Assembly: GCA_029935695.1 (NCBI GenBank)
Contig: JAOZJV010000221.1
Coordinates: 1-6,501 of the forward strand
DNA length: 6,501 bases
Direction of reading: 5' to 3'
Origin: Candidatus Krumholzibacteriia bacterium
Lineage (GTDB): Bacteria > Krumholzibacteriota > Krumholzibacteriia > LZORAL124-64-63
Made by a program: the position numbers and the translations under genes. This document shows, piece by piece, positions 1 to 5,042 of the stretch. The first letter of the stretch is position 1; the number at the start of each line of letters is the position of its first letter. Under the pieces are notes generated by a model. The model did no database searches. It saw only the letters and a list, made by a program, of their open reading frames with translations, and was not told the origin of the DNA.

Positions 1-883
1 AGTTGTTCAGTGTATGGGGCTCGTTGCCATCCAAAGGAGACTTCATGCGGTCGATGTAGGCGTTGACCTTTTCGGGTTCGAACTCGGCGCAAACCCGATC
101 CCAGGCGCCTTCATCGGTGTTCTCGGATTCATCCTTCAACACACCGAGAGGGAAATAATCCAGCATGTCGTCCACGAGCCAGTCGCGGGCCATGACAGGA
201 TCCATTTTCCAGCCTGTGGGGCAGGACGAAACGATTTCCACAAAGCTGTAACCCTTGCCTTCAGTTTGAATTTTCAGGGCTTTGCGGATGGCTTTTTTGG
301 CCTTCATGATGTGCTTGCTGTGCCCGATGGCCACCCGTTCGATGTAGGTCGGTGCAGGCAACGTGGCCAGCATTTCCGCCATCTTAATGGGGTTGCCGTG
401 GGTGGTTTCGATGCGCCCCTGGGGGGTGGTCGTGCTGCGCTGGCCGATCATGGTCGTTGGAGCCATCTGCCCGCCGGTCATGCCATAAATGGCATTGTTG
501 ACAAAGAAGACACAGATGTTCTCGCCACGGTTGGCAGCATGAATGGTCTCGGCCGTGCCAATGGCCGCCAGATCGCCATCACCCTGATAGGAAATCACGA
601 TGCTTTTGGGGTTGGTGCGCTTGATGGCCGTGGCCACGGCAGCGGCACGCCCATGGGCAGCCTGGAAGTTTCCGCAATCGAAATAGTAGTAGCCGAAGAC
701 CGAGCAGCCTACAGGTGAGACAAACACGGTCTCGTCGGTGATTCCCAACTCAACCATGGCTTCGGCAATCATCTTGTGGATATTGCCATGGCCGCAACCG
801 GGGCAATAGTGTGTGGCTTCCTGAGCCCCGCCTTTGCGTTCAAACACCTGATAGAAGGCATCTGGTTTTTCGAAGATTTTCAT
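1..883 (-). CDS. vorA: 2-oxoacid:ferredoxin oxidoreductase, beta (TPP-binding) subunit, VorA type; 3' end outside window
   Basis: This is the catalytic thiamine-pyrophosphate subunit of a cytoplasmic 2-oxoacid:ferredoxin oxidoreductase, which decarboxylates a 2-oxoacid, forms the acyl-CoA and passes electrons to ferredoxin. I read 294 codons with no stop before the edge. Near the N-terminus is CPGCGHG (C27, C30), then VGCS (C60) and SSCPTGW (C221). These four cysteines match the pattern that holds the proximal [4Fe-4S] cluster in this family. The TPP/Mg motif starts at GDGD (residues 101-104) and ends at NNAIYGMTGGQ (129-139). The ATG overlaps the alpha stop by one base (TAATG), and a strong GGAGGG at 892-897 lies inside the end of alpha, so the two are probably translationally coupled. 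After PLGVLKD (245-251), close to where I expect such subunits to end, at least 43 more residues follow. They could be a C-terminal extension or the start of a fused gamma domain. The branched-chain (VOR) assignment rests mainly on the alpha subunit. Confidence 0.88.
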   Translation of the reverse strand, partial: MKIFEKPDAFYQVFERKGGAQEATHYCPGCGHGNIHKMIAEAMVELGITDETVFVSPVGCSVFGYYYFDCGNFQAAHGRAAAVATAIKRTNPKSIVISYQGDGDLAAIGTAETIHAANRGENICVFFVNNAIYGMTGGQMAPTTMIGQRSTTTPQGRIETTHGNPIKMAEMLATLPAPTYIERVAIGHSKHIMKAKKAIRKALKIQTEGKGYSFVEIVSSCPTGWKMDPVMARDWLVDDMLDYFPLGVLKDESENTDEGAWDRVCAEFEPEKVNAYIDRMKSPLDGNEPHTLNN

Positions 884-1944
884 TACAACTGCCCTCCTTC
901 AAGAATTTTAGTGTACACATCCACCAGTTCCTTACCACCAGGGACCATGCCGCCGCAGCGACCGTAGAAGTGGACGGGAACCTTACCATTGACCGCTAAC
1001 TGAACGTCTTCGACCATCTGGCCGGTGGACAATTCAGCAGCCAGGAAACTCTGACATTTTTCAGCCAGTTGGCTGATGATTTTTGAGGGGAAGGGCCACA
1101 GGGTGATGGGCCGCAGCAGGCCAACCTTCATGCCCTTTTCCCGAGCCTCGTCGATGGTGCTGTAGACGATGCGGGAAACCACACCGTAAGCCACAACGAT
1201 CAGGTCGGCGTCATCAGTTTTGTATTCTTCGAACAGGACTTCGTTAGCCATGATCTCTTTGTATTTTGCATCCAGCTTCAAGTTGTGCGCTTCCAGATCT
1301 TCCGGTTCGAGCACGATGGAGCTGATCAGGTTCTTTTTGGTTGCAGCGGTGCCGTCAACCATCCAGTCCGAATGATCGAACTCGAGGGGCTTGGCCTCGG
1401 GCAGGTCCACCACTTCCATCATCTGGCCGGTGATACCATCGGCGGAGATGCAGGCGGGGTTGCGGTACTTGTCAGCCAGATCGAAGGCCTTCATGGTCAG
1501 GTCGCACATTTCCTGGGCACCGTTGGGAGCCAGAGTGATCAACCGGTAGTTACCGTGACCGCCACCCTTGGTGATCTGGAAATAATCGCCCTGCTCGGGA
1601 GCGATGTTACCCAAACCGGGGCCACCGCGCACAATGTTCACCACGACACAGGGCAATTCGGCGCCGGCGCAGTAGCTGAGGCCTTCCTGCTTCAGACTGA
1701 AGCCGGGGCTTGAGGATGCCGTCATGGTGCGAACACCCATGCCTGCCGAACCGTAAACCATATTGATGGCCGAAACTTCACTTTCAGCCTGAATGAACAC
1801 ACCATCAAGAGCCGGAAAGTGCAAAGCTGCCGCGTGGGCAATCTCACTGGCCGGTGTAATTGGGTAGCCGTAATAGGCCCGGCAACCCGCCGCGAGGGCA
1901 CCTACGATGATCGCATCGTTGCCCTTCATAAACTGTCTTGCCAT
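883..1944 (-). CDS. vorB: 2-oxoacid:ferredoxin oxidoreductase, alpha subunit (3-methyl-2-oxobutanoate / 2-oxoisovalerate type, VorB)
   Basis: This alpha subunit of 353 residues pairs with beta to form the TPP active site. The N-terminal pyrimidine-binding domain carries MKGNDA (6-11), the family signature YGYPITP (25-31), AESEV (52-56), a serine-rich SSSPG turn (76-80) and RGGPGLGN (105-112). The C-terminal half is the transketolase-C-like domain. The wording of the first 120 residues closely resembles bacterial VorB proteins annotated as 3-methyl-2-oxobutanoate dehydrogenase. A 2-oxoglutarate (KorA) specificity cannot be excluded by eye. The start is the ATG at 1944, where homology begins and GGGAG sits about 8 bases upstream. 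An open extension to 2181 runs through the ferredoxin gene in another frame and is not real. The gene is second in the delta-alpha-beta order, 25 bases after the ferredoxin stop. It ends in TAA, which overlaps the beta ATG. Confidence 0.93.
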   Translation of the reverse strand: MARQFMKGNDAIIVGALAAGCRAYYGYPITPASEIAHAAALHFPALDGVFIQAESEVSAINMVYGSAGMGVRTMTASSSPGFSLKQEGLSYCAGAELPCVVVNIVRGGPGLGNIAPEQGDYFQITKGGGHGNYRLITLAPNGAQEMCDLTMKAFDLADKYRNPACISADGITGQMMEVVDLPEAKPLEFDHSDWMVDGTAATKKNLISSIVLEPEDLEAHNLKLDAKYKEIMANEVLFEEYKTDDADLIVVAYGVVSRIVYSTIDEAREKGMKVGLLRPITLWPFPSKIISQLAEKCQSFLAAELSTGQMVEDVQLAVNGKVPVHFYGRCGGMVPGGKELVDVYTKILEGGQL

Positions 1945-1969
1945 GGACAATCTCCCGTCAGTTGTCTCG

Positions 1970-2200
1970 TTAGGGCTTAACGACGATGATAGCGCCCGGT
2001 TCGGGGCACGTATAATAACAGAGCGAACAGCCAGTGCAATTCTCACCAATGTAAAAAGCAGGATGATAGCTGGCACTGTTGAGTTTATCGCTGATGGCGA
2101 TGACACTCTTGGGGCAAACAGCAAGGCATAATTGGCAGCCTTTGCAGAGCTCCGGGTTGACTTCCATGGTGGGGACTTCAACGGTGGATTTGTCGATCAT
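1970..2200 (-). CDS. 2x[4Fe-4S] ferredoxin-like delta subunit of the 2-oxoacid oxidoreductase
   Basis: This 76-residue dicluster ferredoxin has two complete CxxCxxCxxxCP motifs: C19, C22, C25, C29 and C55, C58, C61, C65. It is the usual small subunit that relays electrons from the TPP and proximal-cluster core of VOR/KOR enzymes to soluble ferredoxin, and it sits first in the operon as in many such clusters (called VorD or KorD). The 25 residues between the two motifs include a hydrophobic and aromatic stretch, normal for this family. I chose the ATG at 2200 because GAGGTG (2207-2212) lies six bases upstream. The in-frame GTG at 2209 lies within that ribosome binding site and would only add three residues. 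The gene ends in TAA and alpha follows 25 bases later. I see no convincing sigma70 promoter in the roughly 90 bases upstream. Confidence 0.92.
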   Translation of the reverse strand: MIDKSTVEVPTMEVNPELCKGCQLCLAVCPKSVIAISDKLNSASYHPAFYIGENCTGCSLCYYTCPEPGAIIVVKP

Positions 2201-2206
2201 GAAATT

Positions 2207-2212
2207 CACCTC
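2207..2212 (-). promoter_or_regulatory. Ribosome binding site that fixes the ferredoxin start
   Basis: GAGGTG on the minus strand lies six bases before the ATG at 2200. It overlaps the alternative GTG start at 2209, which has no comparable site of its own, so the ATG is preferred. Confidence 0.6.
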
Positions 2213-2289
2213 ATACTATGGGTTGCAGGATCGATATGACCCAACCAAGATAATCATTGGCGGGCCGCAGAAAAGAAATGTTTCCTTAA

Positions 2290-2330
2290 AAACAACTGGT
2301 CATTCCGGAGGAAAAAACCCCGGAATGACC
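2290..2330 (-). terminator. Rho-independent terminator of the enoyl-CoA hydratase gene
   Basis: A perfect 11-bp inverted repeat, GGTCATTCCGG (2298-2308) and CCGGAATGACC (2320-2330), encloses an 11-base loop containing GG and CC flanking a run of six A. Read on the minus strand, the stem is followed by AGTTGTTTTT, a U-rich tract. It lies 33 bases after the hydratase stop and about 90 bases before the ferredoxin start, so it should separate the hydratase transcript from the oxidoreductase operon. On the plus strand no T tract follows the stem. Confidence 0.75.
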
Positions 2331-2334
2331 GTTT

Positions 2335-2348
2335 CCCTGAAAACAGGG
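2335..2348. repeat. Small secondary hairpin upstream of the terminator
   Basis: CCCTG and CAGGG flank an AAAA loop (TTTT on the minus strand) between the hydratase stop and the main terminator stem. It is only 5 bp with no adjacent U tract, so it is probably an accessory 3'-UTR structure or chance. Confidence 0.3.
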
Positions 2349-2362
2349 TCCCAAACCCCTGG

Positions 2363-3145
2363 CTAAGGGTTCTTAAAATCAGGTTTCCGCTTCTCCACGA
2401 AAGCAGTACATCCTTCGCGGGCAGCTTCCGAAGAACCACACACGCCAAACAAGGCAGCCTCCAGATGGAACCCGCTGTCCTGGGTCATTTCCAGACCTTC
2501 ACCAACGGCCTGCAGGGCCATGCGCAGGGTGAAAGAACTTTTGTGAGCCAAAGCGGCGGCCACTTTCATCACCGCGGGCATCAAATCTTCCTGGCTGAAG
2601 ACCTTGTTGACCAAGCCCATCTCTGCTGCCTCTTTAGCGGAAATCATCCCACCTGTGAGCACCAATTCCAGAGCTCGGCCCTTGCCCACCAACCTTGGCA
2701 AGCGCTGGGTCCCACCAAAACCAGGAATCAGACCCAGGCCGGTTTCGGGCAATCCCAGTTTGGCATTATCGGCTGCATACCGGAACGAGCAGGCCATGGC
2801 AAGCTCGCATCCTCCACCAAGAGCGAACCCGCCCACGGCGGCAATGACCGGTTTTCCAAGATTTTCGATGCGGTTGAGCATAGCCTGGCCTTTGCGGGCA
2901 AACGATTCGGCCTCATCCGCTTTCATATCAGCCATTTCACCAATATCAGCCCCGGCTACGAATGCTTTTTCACCGGCTCCGCGCAATACCACCACCCGTG
3001 TGGCGGCATCCTCTGCCAGAGATGCAAAGCATGTATCGAGTTCACCGGTGGTGGCGCGGTTCAGGGCATTCAGCTTATCTGGACGATTCACAGTGACAAC
3101 AGCAACGCCATCAGTTACTTCACAAAGAATATTCTCGAAAGACAT
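2363..3145 (-). CDS. Enoyl-CoA hydratase / crotonase-family protein
   Basis: This 260-residue protein is the usual length for a stand-alone crotonase. These cytoplasmic enzymes add water to trans-2-enoyl-CoA to give (S)-3-hydroxyacyl-CoA. The fold signatures appear in order: NRPDKLNAL (20-28), the oxyanion-hole segment FVAGADIGEM (62-71), GGFALGGGCELAMAC (105-119) and PETGLGLIPGFGGTQRL (133-149). Both acidic residues that define true hydratases are present: E114 in GGGCE and E134 in PET, equivalent to Glu144 and Glu164 of rat mitochondrial crotonase. A hydratase (3-hydroxybutyryl-CoA dehydratase or short-chain enoyl-CoA hydratase) is therefore better supported than an isomerase or a 1,4-dihydroxy-2-naphthoyl-CoA synthase. 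Chain-length preference cannot be read. The ATG at 3145 has AGAGG about seven bases upstream. The gene ends in TAG followed by a strong terminator, so it looks monocistronic. It is on the same strand as the oxidoreductase operon, consistent with branched-chain acyl-CoA or butyrate-type metabolism. Confidence 0.92.
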   Translation of the reverse strand: MSFENILCEVTDGVAVVTVNRPDKLNALNRATTGELDTCFASLAEDAATRVVVLRGAGEKAFVAGADIGEMADMKADEAESFARKGQAMLNRIENLGKPVIAAVGGFALGGGCELAMACSFRYAADNAKLGLPETGLGLIPGFGGTQRLPRLVGKGRALELVLTGGMISAKEAAEMGLVNKVFSQEDLMPAVMKVAAALAHKSSFTLRMALQAVGEGLEMTQDSGFHLEAALFGVCGSSEAAREGCTAFVEKRKPDFKNP

Positions 3146-3190
3146 GACGGATCCTCTTGATTGGGGTGGTCGATTTTTATCTCCAAAAAT

Positions 3191-3219
3191 ACAATAACAG
3201 GTTCGCTGCTCGCATTCAA
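3191..3219 (-). promoter_or_regulatory. Candidate sigma70 promoter (extended -10) for the enoyl-CoA hydratase
   Basis: On the minus strand TTGAAT (3214-3219) is followed after 17 bases by TATTGT (3191-3196), preceded by TGT, an extended -10 arrangement. Each hexamer matches consensus at four of six positions. The implied 5' leader is about 40 bases. A second, weaker pair, TTGAAT (3272-3277), 16 bases, GATACT (3250-3255), lies further upstream. Confidence 0.42.
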
Positions 3220-3429
3220 AGTGCTTCTGAGCCTCAAAACAGGATCAAAAGTATCACCACATGTTATTAAAATTCAAACCCAACGAGGAAAATCTCCAAA
3301 AAATCACAAGAAACACCTTTTTCCATAGACATTATGCATTTTGCATGGTAGAGTTCATTCATGGGTTTCGTTCACCCATATTCGCTCATCAAATGGTAAT
3401 CATTGTGTAATCCATTAATTTTTAAAGGA

Positions 3430-3457
3430 TTTACAGCACTCACCACTGATGAATTAT
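3430..3457 (+). promoter_or_regulatory. Candidate sigma70 promoter for the secreted-protein gene
   Basis: TTTACA (3430-3435, five of six to the -35 consensus) precedes AATTAT (3452-3457, four of six to the -10 consensus) with a 16-base spacer. The -10 overlaps the first of two ATTATGCA copies 22 bases apart, so those copies could be operator half-sites. The hexamers are imperfect in an AT-rich region, where chance matches are common. Confidence 0.3.
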
Positions 3458-3482
3458 GCATATTAAATGCATTAATTATGCA
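3453..3482 (+). repeat. Pair of ATTATGCA direct repeats in an AT-rich dyad
   Basis: ATTATGCA lies at 3453-3460 and 3475-3482, 22 bases apart or about two helical turns. An inverted relative, ATGCATTAAT, sits between them at 3467-3476. A third direct copy is at 3331-3338. The phasing on one DNA face and the overlap with the candidate -10 fit a regulator binding site, but no regulator gene is adjacent. Confidence 0.4.
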
Positions 3483-3498
3483 CCTGACTTTTTGGTTT

Positions 3499-3510
3499 TC
3501 CCCATGGGGA
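3499..3510. repeat. Perfect 12-bp palindrome upstream of the ribosome binding site
   Basis: TCCCCATGGGGA is its own reverse complement and ends ten bases before the GGAGGG of the secreted-protein gene. TTGG (3492-3495) and CCAA (3512-3515) flank it as an off-centre outer arm. It could be an operator within the transcribed leader or a small RNA hairpin near the ribosome binding site. Confidence 0.4.
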
Positions 3511-3531
3511 GCCAACAGCGGAGGGACAGCT

Positions 3532-4221
3532 ATGAAGAAAATTGCTCTCGCTTTCTTGCTTATTATGGTTGCTGGCGTTGCCCAGGGAACCGCCATCTAC
3601 GACATCCAGACCGGTGCCGTTGATGAGAACACTCTTGTGACTCCCAGCGACGTTGTGGTGACTGCTGTCACTGACAATGGAATCTTTGTAGCCGAAGCTC
3701 CCTACAGCGAGTACAACGGCATCTGGGTTTACACTGGTAGTGACGAACCTCACGGCATGGTTGCTGGCGATGTTGTCAGTATTTGCGGCGAGTACGTCGA
3801 GTACTATGACCTGTCTGAAATTGACATTGTGGCTGCCGGCCTGTACGGCTCCCTGGTCAAAGTCGGCACCCAGGACATTCCTGCCCCCAGCTACGTCCTC
3901 GCTGCCGATCTGGCTGCTGATGGCGAACCCTGGGAAAGCTGTGTTATCACCATCACTGATGGCATGCTCGTCGAAGAGATCCTCAGCTATGGTGAATGGA
4001 CTGCTCTCGCCACTGACGGAACCCCTGTCATGTTTGATGACTACTGGTTCGACGCTGAAACCGTTGAAGTCGACCATTGCTACAACAACGCTACTGGCGT
4101 TTTGTTCTACGGATATGGCAACTTCAAACTGGAAGCCTTTGCAGACGGTATCGAACTGACCGACTGTCTCGTGGCCACTGATGTAGTGACCTTCGATTCG
4201 ATGAAATCTCTGTATCGTTAA
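3532..4221 (+). CDS. Secreted protein of unknown function with two OB-like beta-rich halves
   Basis: I do not recognise a named function. The 229-residue product starts with a clear signal peptide: KK at 2-3, a hydrophobic core at 4-17, and small residues AQGTA at 17-21 with cleavage likely near 19-21. The mature protein is acidic, beta-rich and aromatic. The first half has alternating strands and the segment GIFVAEAP...YNGIWVYTG...GDVVSICGEYVEYYDLSEI (50-97). The second half repeats the pattern with ESCVITITDG (135-144) and GVLFYGYGNFKLEAF (189-203). This resembles tandem OB-fold modules found in bacterial extracellular nuclease-associated and cell-surface proteins. No nuclease catalytic residues or membrane anchor are seen. 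Four cysteines (85, 137, 183, 212) could form two disulfides after export. The tail ends FDSMKSLYR; a sorting role is possible but unproven. The ATG at 3532 has GGAGGG six bases upstream, and an upstream in-frame extension to 3403 would bury the signal peptide. TAA is followed directly by in-frame TAG, then a strong terminator, so the gene looks monocistronic. Confidence 0.8.
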   Translation: MKKIALAFLLIMVAGVAQGTAIYDIQTGAVDENTLVTPSDVVVTAVTDNGIFVAEAPYSEYNGIWVYTGSDEPHGMVAGDVVSICGEYVEYYDLSEIDIVAAGLYGSLVKVGTQDIPAPSYVLAADLAADGEPWESCVITITDGMLVEEILSYGEWTALATDGTPVMFDDYWFDAETVEVDHCYNNATGVLFYGYGNFKLEAFADGIELTDCLVATDVVTFDSMKSLYR

Positions 4222-4230
4222 TAGCGATAC
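4212..4230 (+). repeat. Stem-loop across the stop codon of the secreted-protein gene
   Basis: GTATCG (4212-4217) pairs with CGATAC (4225-4230) around a loop containing TTAATAG, which holds the tandem stops. It lies just before the main terminator and may act as a 3'-end stabilising hairpin. Confidence 0.4.
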
Positions 4231-4240
4231 GGAATTTGTT

Positions 4241-4273
4241 AAGGGACGGACCCCTGGTGTGTCCCTTTTTTTT
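4241..4273 (+). terminator. Rho-independent terminator of the secreted-protein gene
   Basis: AAGGGAC (4241-4247) pairs with GTCCCTT (4261-4267) around a 13-base loop and runs into eight consecutive T (4266-4273). It lies 20 bases after the stop codon. This is the clearest terminator in the window and should insulate the kinase gene downstream. Confidence 0.88.
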
Positions 4274-4280
4274 GTTGCTG

Positions 4281-4308
4281 TTTTCATGGATTCGTTTAGG
4301 GTAATAAT
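4281..4308 (+). promoter_or_regulatory. Candidate promoter of the histidine kinase gene
   Basis: TTTTCA (4281-4286) precedes AATAAT (4303-4308) with a 16-base spacer; the hexamers match consensus at four and five of six positions. TATAGT (4308-4313) is an alternative -10 without a good -35. The site starts just after the terminator T tract, where an independent promoter for the kinase is expected, and gives a leader of about 45 bases. Confidence 0.35.
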
Positions 4309-4346
4309 ATAGTAGCATTTTTTTGAAGGGTGATTTTAGCGGTATT

Positions 4347-4351
4347 GAGGA
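4347..4351 (+). promoter_or_regulatory. Ribosome binding site that favours the GTG start of the kinase
   Basis: GAGGA lies seven bases before the GTG at 4359. The in-frame TTG at 4323 has no purine-rich site upstream, and the TTG at 4353 is too close to this one. Confidence 0.5.
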
Positions 4352-4358
4352 TTTGATT

Positions 4359-4964
4359 GTGGCTGGTATTTTTGAAACAACACCTATTTTCAGCCTCCTG
4401 ACGGTGGTCCTTGTCGGTGTTATTGCCGGTTTGTGGTACAATCGCCGCAAAGTTCTCAAAAAAATTAAAACTTCCCAGGAAAAATCTGACCGGCTTGAGC
4501 TTCAATTAGCCCAGGCCCAGCGTTTTGAAGCAGTTGGCGTCATGGCTGGCAGCATTGTTCATAATTTGAACAACCTCATGTCTGTCATCCTCGGTCACAC
4601 CCGCATGGTAGCCCATGACCTTTCAGCGGATGCACCGGCCCAGAAAGACCTGCAGCAGGTCATCAAAGCCGGTCACATGGCCGCTGACCTGCTCAACGAG
4701 ATCAGTGATTTCAACCGCCAGGCAGAACAGGCCCTCAAACCCACTGATCTGGCCTCCCTGTTGCGCGATACACTGAAATTTCTGCGAGACATCCTGCCTT
4801 CGACTGTCAAAATCGTTGAAGATATTCCCCCACGCGCAGAACCCGTCATGGCCTCGACCACAGGCGTTCAGCAGGTTCTGATGAATTTGATCAGCAACTC
4901 GGTGCAAGCCATTGGCAAATCACCCGGCTTGATTGAAGTCAGGCTCACCTCCTGTGTCATCTAA
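4359..4964 (+). CDS. N-terminal part of the hybrid histidine kinase (anchor, HisKA, N-box), as terminated by the TAA
   Basis: As the sequence stands, translation from the GTG would give 201 residues. Residues 10-26 form one hydrophobic helix followed by the basic stretch NRRK (28-31), which puts the rest in the cytoplasm. QAQRFEAVGVMAGSIVHNLN (52-71) is the H-box, with H68 as the phospho-accepting histidine. Its form is that of the AVG-hAGxIxHxxNN class typical of hybrid kinases. QVLMNLISNSVQAIG (172-186) is the N-box, with N180 as the expected Mg-ATP ligand. The fragment ends before the G1 and G2 glycine boxes, so it should lack kinase activity although it may still dimerise at the membrane. 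Confidence 0.6.
   Translation: MAGIFETTPIFSLLTVVLVGVIAGLWYNRRKVLKKIKTSQEKSDRLELQLAQAQRFEAVGVMAGSIVHNLNNLMSVILGHTRMVAHDLSADAPAQKDLQQVIKAGHMAADLLNEISDFNRQAEQALKPTDLASLLRDTLKFLRDILPSTVKIVEDIPPRAEPVMASTTGVQQVLMNLISNSVQAIGKSPGLIEVRLTSCVI
4962..4964 (+). other. Premature in-frame stop codon (TAA) in the kinase
   Basis: The TAA is flanked by codons for SCVI before and KWHH after, in one uninterrupted frame. Any of several one-base changes would restore a sense codon, for example Gln, Glu or Lys. The base after the stop is A, which is not a classic readthrough context, and I see no strong stem-loop immediately 3' of it. Confidence 0.8.
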
Positions 4965-5042
4965 AAATGGCACCACGCCAGCCCCCAGGATCTGGGACCC
5001 GGCAATTATCTCAAGCTGACAGTCACGGACAACGGCCAGGGT

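Larger units (their letters stand above)
3146..3531. other. AT-rich divergent intergenic region between the hydratase and the secreted-protein gene
   Basis: These 386 bases hold no credible gene. They carry a minus-strand promoter candidate near the hydratase, a plus-strand candidate near the secreted-protein gene, and several dyads. ATGGGT and ACCCAT form an inverted repeat at 3361-3366 and 3374-3379, AATGG and CCATT another at 3392-3396 and 3412-3416, and TGCA-TTT-TGCA lies at 3335-3345. ATTATGCA occurs three times (3331, 3453, 3475), and a 12-bp palindrome sits at 3499-3510. The contrast with the GC-richer genes on both sides is clear. It is best read as a regulated bidirectional control region. 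Confidence 0.55.

Noticed and set aside
14..718. Plus-strand open frame of 234 codons
   Set aside because: It is antisense to the beta subunit, whose TPP and cysteine motifs are unmistakable on the minus strand. It has no recognisable protein motif and no ribosome binding site.
1945..2181. N-terminal extension of the alpha subunit by 79 codons
   Set aside because: It runs through the ferredoxin gene in a different frame. Homology begins at the ATG at 1944, which has its own ribosome binding site.
2216..2245. GGTTG / CAACC dyad upstream of the ferredoxin gene as an operator
   Set aside because: Only five base pairs match at the ends and the interior does not pair consistently. It is too weak to call.
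2465..3197. Two overlapping plus-strand open frames opposite the hydratase
   Set aside because: Both are antisense shadows of a complete crotonase with conserved catalytic residues, and neither resembles a known protein.
3403..3531. Upstream extension of the secreted-protein frame
   Set aside because: It would add 43 residues before a textbook signal peptide. The strong GGAGGG and the K-K-hydrophobic start point to the ATG at 3532.
3472..4287. Minus-strand open frame of 271 codons opposite the secreted protein
   Set aside because: It reads through the terminator stem and has no motifs or start signal. The plus-strand gene has a signal peptide, ribosome binding site and terminator.
4962..4964. 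TAA reassigned to an amino acid in this organism
   Set aside because: TAA properly ends the delta, alpha and secreted-protein genes, and TAG and TGA also end genes in this window.
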